Positions 46,315-57,021 of a DNA stretch of 64,000 bases are shown here, in pieces (the first letter of the stretch is position 1; every line of letters begins with the position of its first letter). The translations under genes and the position numbers were made by a program. The notes beneath the pieces are model-generated. The model saw only the letters and a list, made by a program, of their open reading frames with translations. It was not told the DNA's origin and did not search any database. This DNA comes from Physcia stellaris (Eukaryota; Ascomycota; Lecanoromycetes; Caliciales; Physciaceae), in NCBI GenBank assembly GCA_018902385.1, contig JABSSW010000047.1:248001-312000 (forward strand), given 5' to 3'.

Positions 46315-47344
46315 TTCGAGAACTTTGAGCCACCCGCCTTCCTCACGCTTCGCCAGAGTTAACTTCTTCTTCGCGACCCCACCGGACGTGTCCCAGATAT
46401 CACCTCAGAATTCTGCAACCACTCAACCGCAATCAATTGAGCAATAAAGGTGCCGATAATTGAGAGCTATGGAAGAAACCGCAACCGTTACCCATCTACA
46501 TCGTTAAGTCATAGCAACTTATCGAGGGACAATAGGAGTCGACACTAAGGCCTTTTCGAAAGCCAGATAGATCAACTGTTACATCAGTCATTGATAGACC
46601 TTTGCAACAGCCGACAGAGTCAAGGGACAAGGAAGCGACAAGACTAAAACCATATGGTCCAATGAAAACCTCCTACGGGCCCGCTCTGCCAAAAAGTAGG
46701 TATCATCGTTCCAAAATGCTGTAACGCTGGTTGGAAGTCACGGTCGGACGAAGCAAGGTGTCAGTCTAGCAGGTTACTCATTTACGCAATGAGCACCGCG
46801 ACAAATAATGGCTCGTTCGCCCACTTCAGCCCGTAATCTTGACTGCTTGGAGCCTCCAAGACATAGTCAGGATAGATATTTGAGTTCAGAAAGCTTCCGA
46901 TCCTCTTGTCTCGGCAACCACCCATTGAAGTAGGCGAGTGGGCTTGGTTGATCTCTCGTTTGCCTTCTTCACAAGCCCAACTATTGGAGACCACTGACTT
47001 CGTCGTGTGTGGAATGCGGATGATCCTCCTGGTGTAGGAAGATGGAGCATTACTTCTGACCGCTAGTTCTAGCGTTACGCTCTCTCTACAGCCATGTCGT
47101 CCAGCCATAGCGCGATCCGTGGATGAAGTTTGGGCATATTGTTGCAAGGAGTGATGGTCTCCCCCGCTACGAGAGTAGGCTCTGAGCTTCGGAAGGGTGG
47201 AAGCCCCATGCTACTAAGACCTCATATCGACCTGTCCCCTCAGAGTGTCATTACCCATGCCAATGCCTATTTTTTAGGTCAGCCTCCTGAGATGTTGGTC
47301 AACTTTCCCAAGGCTGAGCGGCTCCCCTCTATTCTCAATCGTGC
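46315..47344. other. Intergenic, no gene recognised
   Basis: The sequence may include further helicase debris on the minus strand, but no motif is readable. The minus frame at 46782-47147 is not recognised. Confidence 0.35.
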
Positions 47345-48283
47345 TTAGTAGTAACACCTCGACTGTTCGCCGAATCCTGTCATGATATATGTGAATGGTG
47401 CATGATCCAATCGCGCAGTAGTTTGCACTATTTCGAAATTCGCATGAATGAAGACGTAGAAAATCGGGGCTTGCCGAATCGCGTAAAGTGGCTCGAAAAT
47501 CTGCCCCATGATTTCGCCGACCGATTTTGGATGCATCGTAACAAGACCGTACAAGCTGAGAGACAAGTCACGCAATCCCCCCATACGAGCAAAAACCGCA
47601 CATGCTTCATCCCAAACGGGTTCTACATAGCGCGGTCTTGGCCTTTGGCAGCCACCTTTTTGCGAATGATGTTTTATGGTCCATTCAAGACGTAGTTTTT
47701 TGATTGTATCAAGGCGTTGAGGGAGTAAGCTTCCCGAGAGATATATAATCGTGTGAATATCGCTAAATGCGAACAAATTCTTAGCATAGAGGTTTTCAAC
47801 ATTCTCAAGATACACCCGGCGGCATGTCATTAAGACTGCCAACAGGTTCACAGGCCGCTCGTGGCCTGCTGGCCACGACCGCGAATGTGAGCCTTCCATC
47901 ATCCAGTCGACTTGGTCGAAGGACCAGGGTAACTGCGGTGCTAGGTTCGGCCATCGATATCTTGGATCAGGACACTCGATGACGAAGATTTGCTTCCGCA
48001 ATGACACAACATGCAAAAGCTTGTCATGGAGAACTTCTCGCCAAATGAGTTGACGGACCTCCGCTGGTAGCTTACCGAACAAGGGACACTTCGCTTGGTT
48101 GTTGAGTGCTTGCGTCTTGTTATTGCGCCACATGTACCACCGCTTTCGGGGTGCCGGCATTGATGCAGGTAAAGGTGGGGTCAGAGGTCGTGGACGGAGC
48201 GCGGGCAAAGGTGGTGGTGCATCGTTTTTGTCGCGTTCTGCGCTTTGAACAAGTGCTTGGTTACGTGTTCCATGGTGAGCCAT
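47345..48283 (-). CDS. DUF7730/F-box-like fungal protein
   Basis: Intronless frame of 312 residues from ATG 48283. After a proline-rich start (PPPLPALRPRPLTPPLP) comes FGKLPAEVRQLIWREVL, the LPxEvRxxIw box found in many fungal F-box-like and DUF7730 proteins. It is followed by LLHVVSLRKQIFVIECPDP, VNLLAVLMTCRRVYLENVENLYAKNLFAFSD and FFARMGG-type blocks typical of that group. These proteins are abundant in Pezizomycotina and mostly uncharacterised; a role as SCF substrate receptor is only suggested by the motif. A MITE lies 49 bp upstream of the start codon, within its promoter. Confidence 0.85.
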   Translation of the reverse strand: MAHHGTRNQALVQSAERDKNDAPPPLPALRPRPLTPPLPASMPAPRKRWYMWRNNKTQALNNQAKCPLFGKLPAEVRQLIWREVLHDKLLHVVSLRKQIFVIECPDPRYRWPNLAPQLPWSFDQVDWMMEGSHSRSWPAGHERPVNLLAVLMTCRRVYLENVENLYAKNLFAFSDIHTIIYLSGSLLPQRLDTIKKLRLEWTIKHHSQKGGCQRPRPRYVEPVWDEACAVFARMGGLRDLSLSLYGLVTMHPKSVGEIMGQIFEPLYAIRQAPIFYVFIHANFEIVQTTARLDHAPFTYIMTGFGEQSRCYY

Positions 48284-48331
48284 GTGAAGCTGAGTAATGG
48301 ATCAGCGTGGGGCATTCATTAGGGAGCCTAG

Positions 48332-48852
48332 TACAGTCGTTTTAGAAAAGGTTGGCGGTCGGGAAACCCGAACCTCAGGTCCTCACCACACACCCAAATC
48401 TGGTGCACTTCAGGGCTCAAACATTGAACAGCCTATAAGCAGTACACAAAGTTATTTAATAAATTAAATTTGACGTATAATTACAAAATATGACAATTAT
48501 TATTGATTGTATGAATTTCAATGATTTTTTCGTTGTATTGTTGTGATGTGCATGTTGTTGACATATTGTTGAAATTTTTGCGTTAACAAAATTTTCAAAC
48601 GGAACACTTCTACGAAATAAACAACAACATTGTGTTTTCACAACAATACATCGAATTATATTATACAGATTCGTGTATTGATTGTATGCGTTATATATAT
48701 GACATTTTGATAGATATTTTTCGATACAATGACGTTGCGTCGTGTTGATATTGTTGTTCTATGATGAGTTCCGAAGTGCACCAAATTTGGGTGTGTGGTG
48801 GGGGACCTGAGGTTCGGGTTTCCCGACCGCCAACCTTTTTAAAACGACTGTA
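48332..48852. mobile_element. 521-bp MITE with about 80-bp TIRs and TA ends
   Basis: The left arm starts TACAGTCGTTTTAG and runs to about 48413; the right arm (about 48771-48852) is its reverse complement with a handful of differences. Shared core sequence includes GGTTGGCGGTCGGGAAACCC and CCACACACCCAAAT. TA at both ends suits a Tc1/mariner/pogo-type target duplication. The 350-bp interior is very AT-rich and non-coding. The element lies just upstream of the DUF7730 gene. Confidence 0.85.
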
Positions 48853-49071
48853 ATGGTTGCGGGGGCGATAGCGTCTGGTAGTTTAGGGCATAAACCTCAT
48901 GATGGGCTGAGGAGTAATTCATCCTAAAGTAAGTACTATCTTCTTCGCCGTGGAGGAACAGGCGTGTTTGATCCTCTGCCATGGCACCCAGCACTTTCGT
49001 CTGGGTCAGACTAACCCTAGCGCCTTTTAGATGTATACCCGGAGGTAGCCCGCAGGGGGTGCCTAGAGAAA

Positions 49072-49415
49072 GTCGTCCAGGCTAGATATGGGTGCTAATG
49101 CAGGGATGACGAAATGAAAGGGGCTTGGAGGGGCCGACCTCCTGGTTAAATAGGAGGTCAATGCCCCATTCATTCCATTCTCCATCTTTCGTCTCTTCTT
49201 TTTCCGCCCACCCACGCCTTGTTTTTGGCCTCCTTCGGCGTTTTCACCTCCTTTGGAGGCCCTTCGCTCCATAACCCAGTCGCAGAGGCAGGGGGAGTAG
49301 CTAGGCTCTGAAAGCTGCTCTGCTGGGCCACTTTGCTCAGCAGGGGCCGCCTACAGGCCGGCCATGCCCAAAAGACCAAGGTTTTTGTACATAGCAATGA
49401 AGGAAGTACGCAGCA
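49072..49415. repeat. Dispersed repeat family, copy 2 (uninterrupted)
   Basis: About 344 bp matching the two halves of copy 1 (22603-22684 and 23230-23492). It retains GG/CC pairs that copy 1 has lost and shows the empty target site GGTTAAATAGGAGG of the hAT-like insertion. No coding content is credible. Confidence 0.8.
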
Positions 49416-50193
49416 TTAGCGATGCCAACACTTGCCAGGGCATGGGATACCCTCTACCACCAACTCATAAGGGTCATCACGCTCAAAATTTCCCCCCAGA
49501 TCCTAGTACAACCAGGCGACAATTGACTAAGCAAAGTCATAAATCCGAATCTCCAAACAACCCTCGCCAGATAAGCGCCCCTCCGTCCCCCACAGTCTCT
49601 TCTCAATATCAATATATCCATCATGCGCTTCTTTTGGTAAGGTATCATCACCGTGCGAGTAGTTCCAACTATCTGAAGAGTGGACTGTAGGTGACGGTCC
49701 CACACTTTGCGGCTTGGGATTGAGAGACTCATGGATGCGATTACTACGACAGGAGAGGACTTTTAGCATACTCATGGAGTGTTGGTCCGGTTATAGAGAG
49801 AGAGAGATTTAGAGATACATGTGAAGGGGTTCTGCGGAAGGTGATGGTAGACCAGCTGATCCATGTACTATTGTGGTCAATCTCACAAAAGACTGGGCCG
49901 ATATCCTAGAAACAAGGTAACCAAGAGACTAGCGTTTGTCTTTTGGTGATTCGAGATGTTTAGGATGCACCTTCCCTGTACGAGATGCTTGTTTGACGTT
50001 CTGCTCACCGAACTCACCGTACGGATGTAAAAGTAACGGTCTCACCCTCAATTGTCAAAGTAGAATCATTAACTTGCATCTCAAATAAACGTTCGTTATC
50101 AATATTTGCCCATTCACAAGCATTACCACATCTATCCTCAAGAAAGACTTTGGACAAAAGAAACCCACCAGCCCAGTCATACTCAAACTAAAA
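49416..50193. other. Intergenic, upstream of the F-box-like gene
   Basis: No gene recognised. A short (GA)n run lies at about 49796-49807. The last 100 bp are C/A-rich, as in fungal 5' leaders. Confidence 0.4.
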
Positions 50194-51544
50194 ATGACGT
50201 CCCCCCATTCGCAATCACTAGAGACGCGTCTCAACACGGTAGACGTTAAAAGTAGCGCAAGCAACACCAAAGTACTCCCACATTTCCTCCAACTCCCCCG
50301 GGAACTGCGCGATCATATCTACCGCTCCTTCGTGCCTACCAGTCGGAGCTGGAAGCCGCTCTGCATCCTGATTCGCGGCTCGTCCATGGACCTTGATTCT
50401 GAAGATAATGGAGTTATCAGCGAGTTCGTCATGCCTACCTTTTACAGTCTCTTGCTTTACTGCTACTTGACGCTGGCTGTAGGGAAATCAATAGTTGCTG
50501 ATTTTGAGAGATATAGACAGATAAGTCCCAAGGCTATACCGTTCATGTATACCTGTCGGCAAATCCTCCATGAGACGAGCGTCTTATTTTATAAAGAGAA
50601 TTACTTCGATTTTAAGCCGGAGCCGGGGAACTATCTTCCTTGTAAGTTTTTTTGGGATGATCATTAGCCTTGCAGATTTTCACTTGACAGCTGAGCATTT
50701 ACTTTATGCAAGACATACGTTACTCCATAGTAGACTTCATCTCGGGTAGTGAGAGGGGGTGAGGCTTTCGGAGTACCCGACTTAGCGTTTCTTTCTCTTG
50801 CCCGGTCCTGAATAGGCTAATTTCGAGTGCATAAGGTGCTTTTGAGCAAAAGTCCCTCTTGAGATCCACTTTGAACATCAAGAGAATCAAACATCTTAAA
50901 ATCTCAATCGGCATTGGACAACTGGATCCTGAGCAAGACAAAATCAGGGAGGAAAAAGTCAGACAAGGGAAAGCTGAGGTGGTCAACATGCCCAGTGCAG
51001 AAGAACAGTGCGGCCTCGACGAAAATGGCTGGCTGAAGGTTTCCGATATCCCTAAGATCCTCCAGGCATTCATCGACCAAAAGGTCAGCTTGGCAGCCCT
51101 CAGTCTGGACTTTCGATTCCCGTTCCAGATTCGAAGCGACAACTATCAAAAAGCCCTCTGCGACGAAATGAACACTAACTTTGACGTACTTGAGACGCTG
51201 CACGAACTTGGCGTGATAGGACAGATCACCATGCGTGTTCGATGTTTCCCAGGTAAGAGACCACCTTGCGGCTTTCAACGCTTTCCTTCGGATAAGAAAA
51301 TGCTTATTTCCGGCTCTGTTTAGAAACAATGGAGATTTACCGCTGCGTTCGAAGCTATGCGCGCGACCTCGCACAATGGGGTGGGTATAGTGTAACACAA
51401 GCCCGGACTTTCAATTCGGGGCAAAATGTGTTGGTGTGGTACATGAGACCGGAAGAGAATGAAGACAAGATGGCTCGAATCGCAAAGTCGCTCAGGGACG
51501 GAGAGTATGAGCCGATAATTGCCTATGACGTACAGGATGACTGA
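50194..51544 (+). CDS. F-box/LPRELRDHIY-type fungal protein, 3 exons
   Basis: Uncharacterised protein of the large fungal family that opens with an F-box-like helix. Exons 50194-50641, 50836-51252 and 51324-51544 give 361 residues with agreeing phases; introns are 194 and 71 nt. Residues about 28-48 read LPHFLQLPRELRDHIYRSFV, followed by FMYTCRQILHETSVLFYKENYFDF, the usual 'tCRqi..Ea..llY..n.f.f' block. The middle exon starts AFEQKSLLRSTLNIKRIKHLKISIG, the typical hydrophobic repeat-like part. The C-terminus (RSYARDLAQWGGYS, EPIIAYDVQDD) is not recognised. The 194-nt first intron is long and could hide a small exon, so the region 50642-50835 is the weakest part of the model. Confidence 0.75.
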
Positions 51545-52260
51545 GCCTGGGGACGCTATGGGGTTTTCGTTCGAGTATGGAACGGTTTCTAAAGTGGCGG
51601 AAAGGATGGACCTTTGCGTCCAGGTTCAGATTCAATTAGGCGGCCACACTTTTCGCCTTCCAGCTCCGGTAGCTTGATGTAAACAGTCTTTCCCTTGCTG
51701 TCGGTGACGACATTGAGTACTCAATCCAAGAATGATAAGTTAGAATCATCTCCGCGCTCGAGTCAGCTCTACTCGTCATGAGATTTGTATCAGAGGCATG
51801 TGGAACAAGGTAGTATTCTAGGCGATGAAATTTACTATTAGAAGACATCCATATTGAGATCCTGCAGTATTCAGAAACGGTTCAAGTGATCTGACCCTTT
51901 GAGCATGGGACACAGAGCTAGGATTTCTTACCTATGTGTTAGTAACGATACATGGTCTTCTTACTTACAACATAAGAAAGACATCGTCCTATATTGTAGC
52001 CAAGTCGCTACAATAGTTCATTTACCTTCTCTTACAACATTCGAGATGTACTCTGTATCCGGACGGATCTCGGTTGGCTCCTCAAAGGCTGTATTACTTT
52101 TGCATTTGAGGCAAATCTGTCAGTGGAACTGCAATATCTGTGGGCATTGATGACCAGGTGTGGGATGCGATGGTATCAAATATCAAGCGGTACGAAAAAG
52201 CTTGAAATGATCGATGAGAGAGTGCTTATGTAAGCAGGCTTAGAATTACATGCTTGGCAT
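51545..52260. other. Intergenic, no gene recognised
   Basis: Downstream of the F-box-like gene. Frames at 51636-51848 (minus) and 51899-52150 (plus) lack motifs or exon partners. Confidence 0.4.
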
Positions 52261-52423
52261 TACTCGTATTCACCCGGAAGTGGGTCAGACCCAGTAATGG
52301 GTCACGGGTTAGGGTTATCGGCAAAAATAGATATCCGCCAGGGTTAGGTTTTGACTTTTAAGCCGATAACCCTAACCCGTGACCCATTACTGGGTCTGAC
52401 CCACTTCCGGGTGAATACGAGTA
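52261..52423. mobile_element. 163-bp hairpin element with perfect 61-bp arms, TA ends
   Basis: Positions 52261-52321 and 52363-52423 are exact reverse complements over all 61 bases, with a 41-bp loop. The arms begin TACTCGTATTCACCCGG and contain GGGTTAGGGTTA, which resembles the telomere repeat. TA at both ends suits a mariner-type foldback MITE. Perfect arms suggest recent origin or arm correction. Its RNA would fold into a long stem. Confidence 0.88.
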
Positions 52424-52556
52424 GATCTTCTCAACCTGTGCATTTCTGATCGCAAGTAGCGAGGTCGCCAACATCAAGCGTATCATACCCAATCCAAAAT
52501 GTCTTTTCGAATTCGATCTTGTGCCTCTGGCCGGTGCGTTAAGCATTCTCATGATT

Positions 52557-52983
52557 TAACGTGGAAAAGTTTCTTGCAATTTCTTGGCATCCTCCTCCCG
52601 GGATCCCCCTCTTAAATTTGTATGGTAATAATCTGAGAGAAATTCTTGATTGATGTTTAAATAACGTTTTTCGAGCATATGTAATTAAAGCATGACGTTA
52701 ACTCAATGACGACGTCAAATCTAATGATTTCATTGAAAAAATACAATGCTTTGAATTCTGATGATGTTATCGATTTGACGATAAAACATGTTTGCAACAC
52801 TCAAAATGATTATACGAAAGTATTTAAAGTTGCAATTATATCAATGATTTGTATATATTTGCAAAAACGATTGACTCATTAATTGACAAAATTCTCTCAG
52901 GTTACTACCATACAAATCTACAAATTTGGGAGGGGGTCCCGGGAGGAGAATGCCAAGAAATTGCAAGAAACTTTTCCACGCTA
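52557..52983. mobile_element. 427-bp MITE with about 95-bp imperfect TIRs, TA ends
   Basis: The arms share GTGGAAAAGTTTCTTGCAA, TTTCTTGGCAT and TCCTCCCGGGA, plus TTTGTATGGTA further in; one arm has about 8 extra bases. Differences between the arms are mostly C versus T. The interior of about 240 bp is AT-rich and non-coding. It lies 133 bp right of the hairpin element. Confidence 0.85.
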
Positions 52984-54043
52984 AATCCTGTCGCGTGACA
53001 TACTAGGCTAGCGCTGGCACAGCCCCGTAGAGCTCACCTCGGAAATATCAATAATTGTTCCTATTCACCACTTGATCATCCACGCCTTCCTACTCCAAGA
53101 AAATGTATTAAACTGTCTGTCATACTGGCTACTTACCGATGTGGAAGTCTGCTTTCAGTCTCGTTACACTTTTTATCCTTGCTGTACTCGCGAGGTTGAA
53201 AGTCCCAAGTCGGATAATTATTCGGCAACTCGAGTAACGCAGACACCGAGACTGCTGCAACTATCTCTATTCGACTCTATGAGGCTAGCTGTAAGAATTG
53301 CTGATGGCTTCCTCTCCTTTCCCAAAAGACTCCGTGATGGCGGAAGCCGGATTCTCCGCCCTGTTTTGCCATGTCTCTCATGTTTTGAAACCCTTCTTAT
53401 ATTGCATACGTATACTAAGCTATTTAGATCTAGGTCGTATCAGCTGCGAACTACAACCATGTCTGGGCATGGGATCGTGACTCCTCCCTTTAAGATGATC
53501 TAAGAAGCCTCCCGTTACTCTGCTGCAGCCCAAGGGACCAATTGACAAGCAGGCGTACAGAAGAGAAGCCTACAGGAATCTCCCGAGATCCATGACTGAG
53601 CCGCAAGCTGACGTTCGTAATAAGGCAATTTCATACCAATCAAACGCACAACAACGCCAAGACTAGCGCCAAGCATCCTATTCGCTCAGCCTTCTCCCGA
53701 AATAAAGTGACACATCTTTGGGTGCATAAAGACTACCCTATGAATTTAGACATTGGATGAAAAGGATCATGGCTTCGCCTGGTAGGGCTGAGTCCGGACA
53801 TTGGGTGAACCATGAGGCGGTATGCTTCTTGAACTACAGTATTAAGGATCCTAGTGGCATCGTTTGACATAAAAGACGACTGCACGCCTGAAGAGATTTA
53901 TTCTGTGGAATGACATCTAGCAACCTGCAGACCCCGGTTTATCGAAAATTGAACCTTCCAGTACATTACTCTTCTACTTCAGTCATAGCACAAACACTCG
54001 GGCCGGCAACCATACCTGAAGCACGATCATTTAATCAGAGGCC
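52984..54043. other. Intergenic, upstream of the GPI-anchored protein gene
   Basis: The plus frame at 53072-53503 is open for 143 codons but has no motif, signal or codon pattern that I would trust. No other structure noted. Confidence 0.4.
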
Positions 54044-54748
54044 ATGTTTGCGAAACCCTCCTTGCTACTTCTTGCACTGTCCATTTGCAGCGCCAAAGCT
54101 GCTACGGATTGCTTCACCCAAGTCGGTGATGCTTACAAAGTGCCGTCCAATCTCTCGCATTATGTCAGCGCTGGCGAAGTGTGTGACAAATCAGGGTCGC
54201 CATCCTGTACCGTCAAAGCCGAGGGTTACGTGAGCGAGTCAGCAACGCTCAACATAACAGCTCAGGACTCCTACTTTGACATCCTGGAAGCGGTCCAAGA
54301 CAAAGTCAAAGAGCCGTTCAATCGGACGCTCGTCGGCAACATAACCGGAAAAGAATACACCCTTAAGCCTGGAGACGGAGGTTACGCCCTGTTCACGCTG
54401 AATCTGCGGTGCTTCGCCGGCACCGTAGGAGACTGTTTCACGCCGTTCGTGGAACCAGGGACTTACATCGAAGCCTGCACACCAACGACTCTGAATGACG
54501 GGTTCAACGGCGATTATCCTACCCTGGACGGTACTCTCCGTTTAGTCACCGTGGCGACCGACGACTCCAAGCTCGCAAGTTTGAAAACAAATCCAGCGCT
54601 CAAGAAACCCGATCCAGTCAAGCCAACCACTACTTCAAGAGCCACACCATCAGCAACTCCAACGCCGTCAGGTGGCGCTGCGCAATTGAGTCTGGGTGTG
54701 GGCGTCATGGGACTCATCGTGGCCGGGACAGTAAGTGGTTTACTATAG
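54044..54748 (+). CDS. Predicted GPI-anchored secreted protein, family not recognised
   Basis: Intronless, 234 residues. Signal peptide MFAKPSLLLLALSICSAKA, then a compact domain with cysteines at TDCF, GEVCDKSG, PSCTV, LRCFAGTVGDCF and EACTP. Several N-glycosylation sites are present (NLS, NIT, NRT). A Thr/Ser/Pro/Ala-rich stalk (PTTTSRATPSATPTPSGGAA) and a C-terminal hydrophobic segment (LGVGVMGLIVAGTVSGLL) indicate GPI attachment to plasma membrane or wall. I know of no catalytic motif. The architecture resembles many fungal surface glycoproteins, and codon use and reading frame look normal. Confidence 0.85.
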   Translation: MFAKPSLLLLALSICSAKAATDCFTQVGDAYKVPSNLSHYVSAGEVCDKSGSPSCTVKAEGYVSESATLNITAQDSYFDILEAVQDKVKEPFNRTLVGNITGKEYTLKPGDGGYALFTLNLRCFAGTVGDCFTPFVEPGTYIEACTPTTLNDGFNGDYPTLDGTLRLVTVATDDSKLASLKTNPALKKPDPVKPTTTSRATPSATPTPSGGAAQLSLGVGVMGLIVAGTVSGLL

Positions 54749-56364
54749 AGAACGTCAAATGACTCCGCAGTGAGAACCGCCTCTCTGCAATAGACACCAT
54801 TGCGAGGCTTCGAATTTGAAAGTCTAGGGCAAAAGTCGTGATAGAGTCACATAGACTTCCTTCCTCCGAACATTACTCACATTATTTTATGAAATAAACA
54901 TGTCAAAATGCTCGTTTGAACATGTTAGAAGATAACTTTAGTGAATGCATTACCAACATACAATTAAAATGCCCTCCATACCACATCTACTCAAGATATT
55001 TCTGTCACGGCTTCTCTATTTCAGGTGAATCCTCAAAAGCATGGTAAGCATGGACCTCATACTAGAGAACCACCGACCATTGACAGTAAGTTCCACCAGA
55101 TTTCTTAGATCACATCTGCTCTTCCAATCCCCTCGAAACCGCAACGCCAGACCAGTCTTCGTTTTTGTTTTGTATGTATGCAGAAGTTACATAGGACATC
55201 AAACCCACACAAAATTCGACAAAAAAAAAGAAGGATTAATACTCATCGTGGAAGACAGGTCAAGCCTAAGTACCATATTCCCTCACTCATACAGCAGCGC
55301 TCACTCCCAAAATGCTATACCTCACACGCACTCAAGTCCACCGAAATCGAAGGGAAAAGCCAGAAAACATCTCTATAATCTATATCTCAGCAGCTGCACG
55401 AGCAGCGGTTTCACAGATTTGCGAAAACTTCCAAGTAAAATCTCGAACTCGCGAACATAGAAAAATTCATGAGCCTCGAGGGAATAACAAGTATCGATTG
55501 CTCATCCAGCGCACGAACGATACACCAATCCCACAGCATCTATCGAACCGCAGTGATTAATGAACAACGTACCACAGCTCGCGACACAACTTCTACCTCT
55601 CCGACGCCGTGATAGGGATCAATCGCCTAAATGGACTCTGCCTAAGTATTGATCAATGAAAAGCCCCTTTACATCATAGCATCGACTAAAAGCTCATATC
55701 CCCACATCACTAAACCAGCTAGCTATCTGAGTAGAGCACGCGATGTGATGAATCTAGGTAATGTGATTGTGTATTCGAGCAGATGATGAAAGAGATTACA
55801 TACCAATCTGACTTAATTCTGCAAAAACAGCATCTTGCCATTTCACGATATCGTGCCTGGTACTTAGTGTTGGATGATCAAGACTCTGCTTTCAACGATG
55901 TAACATAAAGTCTCACTCAAAAACGATTTTTCAAAAATTTTCTATCCAGAGTCCAGGACATGATATGACGTGCACTTTAGTACCTCCTGCGATTCTGCCC
56001 CTTCTTGTGAAACCACAACTCTTATTCCACGTCTTGGGGAACCGCTACTTCCACTCAACGATCCCAACGCGAACACCCGTACCCGATTCTGGACAATGCA
56101 TGCTCTCGACAACGTGGGCGCAGGAATCTGATGATAGGTTCGTAATATCGTGCAGTCAAGCGTTGTAGTGGAGGCGAAGCTGGGGGTTTGTATGTTTTGT
56201 ACTCCGCTACGAAGGCATTTACTTGATTTTGAACTGCATTCTCTATCCTCCAGCCATGCATTCATTCCACATAACTCCCCATGGACTCCAAAAGATTCGT
56301 TGACTGGCGGACATTTCTAGGCTCCACTCCTCTCCTTTCACGTGAGAAACCCAATTCGCATGTA
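54749..56364. other. Intergenic, about 1.6 kb, no gene recognised
   Basis: Composition is somewhat AT-rich. Overlapping plus frames near 55041-55560 lie in three different phases and look like chance. No repeat was noticed. Confidence 0.4.
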
Positions 56365-57021
56365 TCATCCCCTTCCCACCAGCCATCGAAGCCCAACACC
56401 CCACCACTCGCCCCCTTTCCGTTTCCCGCTCTCGGCCTCCCCAGGACTGGCTTCATCGTCGCCCGCCTGCCCCCCACCTTTCGACTTCCCCTCCCCAGCA
56501 CCCCGCCCCTCCCATCTCCTCCCTCTCCGCCCCCACTCATAATCTTCGTCCACCATATACCCCTTCAACAACCCCTTCGGCTCCTCCCCCGTCCCCAAAA
56601 CCTCCCCATCCCACACCCCCACACAAAGCGCCTGCTCCACCAACTCCAGCGTAACCTCCGTCCCCTGCATAAACGCCCACCTTGTATCCCCCTCCCCCTC
56701 CTCTTGATCCACATCATCAATAACCAGCTCCGAGAACATATCGGGCCCGATCTCCAACGTCGTGGTGTTTAGGGTATTGGTATCGACGAGCAGCGCGCGG
56801 GTGCATTCGTAGAATGCGGATGTGGTGAGCGCGCAGATGGAGATGCATTGGCCGCAGTCGAGCGGGGAGAGGGAGGTGAGGGAGGCGATGCGCGTGGTGT
56901 CCAGGCTGAGGGTCGGGATCGAGCAGAAGGGGCCTGGTGTTATGGTTGTGTTTTCCCAGAAGGGGGTGATGGAGATCGTGGTCGGGTTGGTGGGGAAGGG
57001 GTGGCCTGATGAGAGTGCCAT
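56365..57021 (-). CDS. Hypothetical protein, 218 residues
   Basis: Single-exon frame from ATG 57021; not recognised. The first 165 residues look protein-like: MALSSGHPFPTNPTTISITPFW, then LSPLDCGQCISICALTTSAFYECT, an acidic run DDVDQEEGEGDTRW and LVEQALCVGVWDGEVLG. The last 50 residues are Gly/Arg/Lys/Glu-rich low-complexity sequence ending WWGVGLRWLVGRG. A poly-T tract (poly-A on the coding strand) of about 15 bases lies immediately before the start codon. The opposite strand is also open (56281-56772) because of the C-rich composition, so coding on this strand is likely but not certain. Confidence 0.55.
   Translation of the reverse strand: MALSSGHPFPTNPTTISITPFWENTTITPGPFCSIPTLSLDTTRIASLTSLSPLDCGQCISICALTTSAFYECTRALLVDTNTLNTTTLEIGPDMFSELVIDDVDQEEGEGDTRWAFMQGTEVTLELVEQALCVGVWDGEVLGTGEEPKGLLKGYMVDEDYEWGRRGRRWEGRGAGEGKSKGGGQAGDDEASPGEAESGKRKGGEWWGVGLRWLVGRG

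Noticed and set aside
53072-53503. 143-codon plus frame
   Set aside because: No signal, domain or codon pattern, and it overlaps an alternative frame at 53298-53480.
56281-56772. 163-codon proline-rich plus frame
   Set aside because: It is the complement of the Gly/Glu/Arg-rich minus frame 56365-57021. Proline runs arise from C-rich DNA, and the minus frame looks more protein-like.
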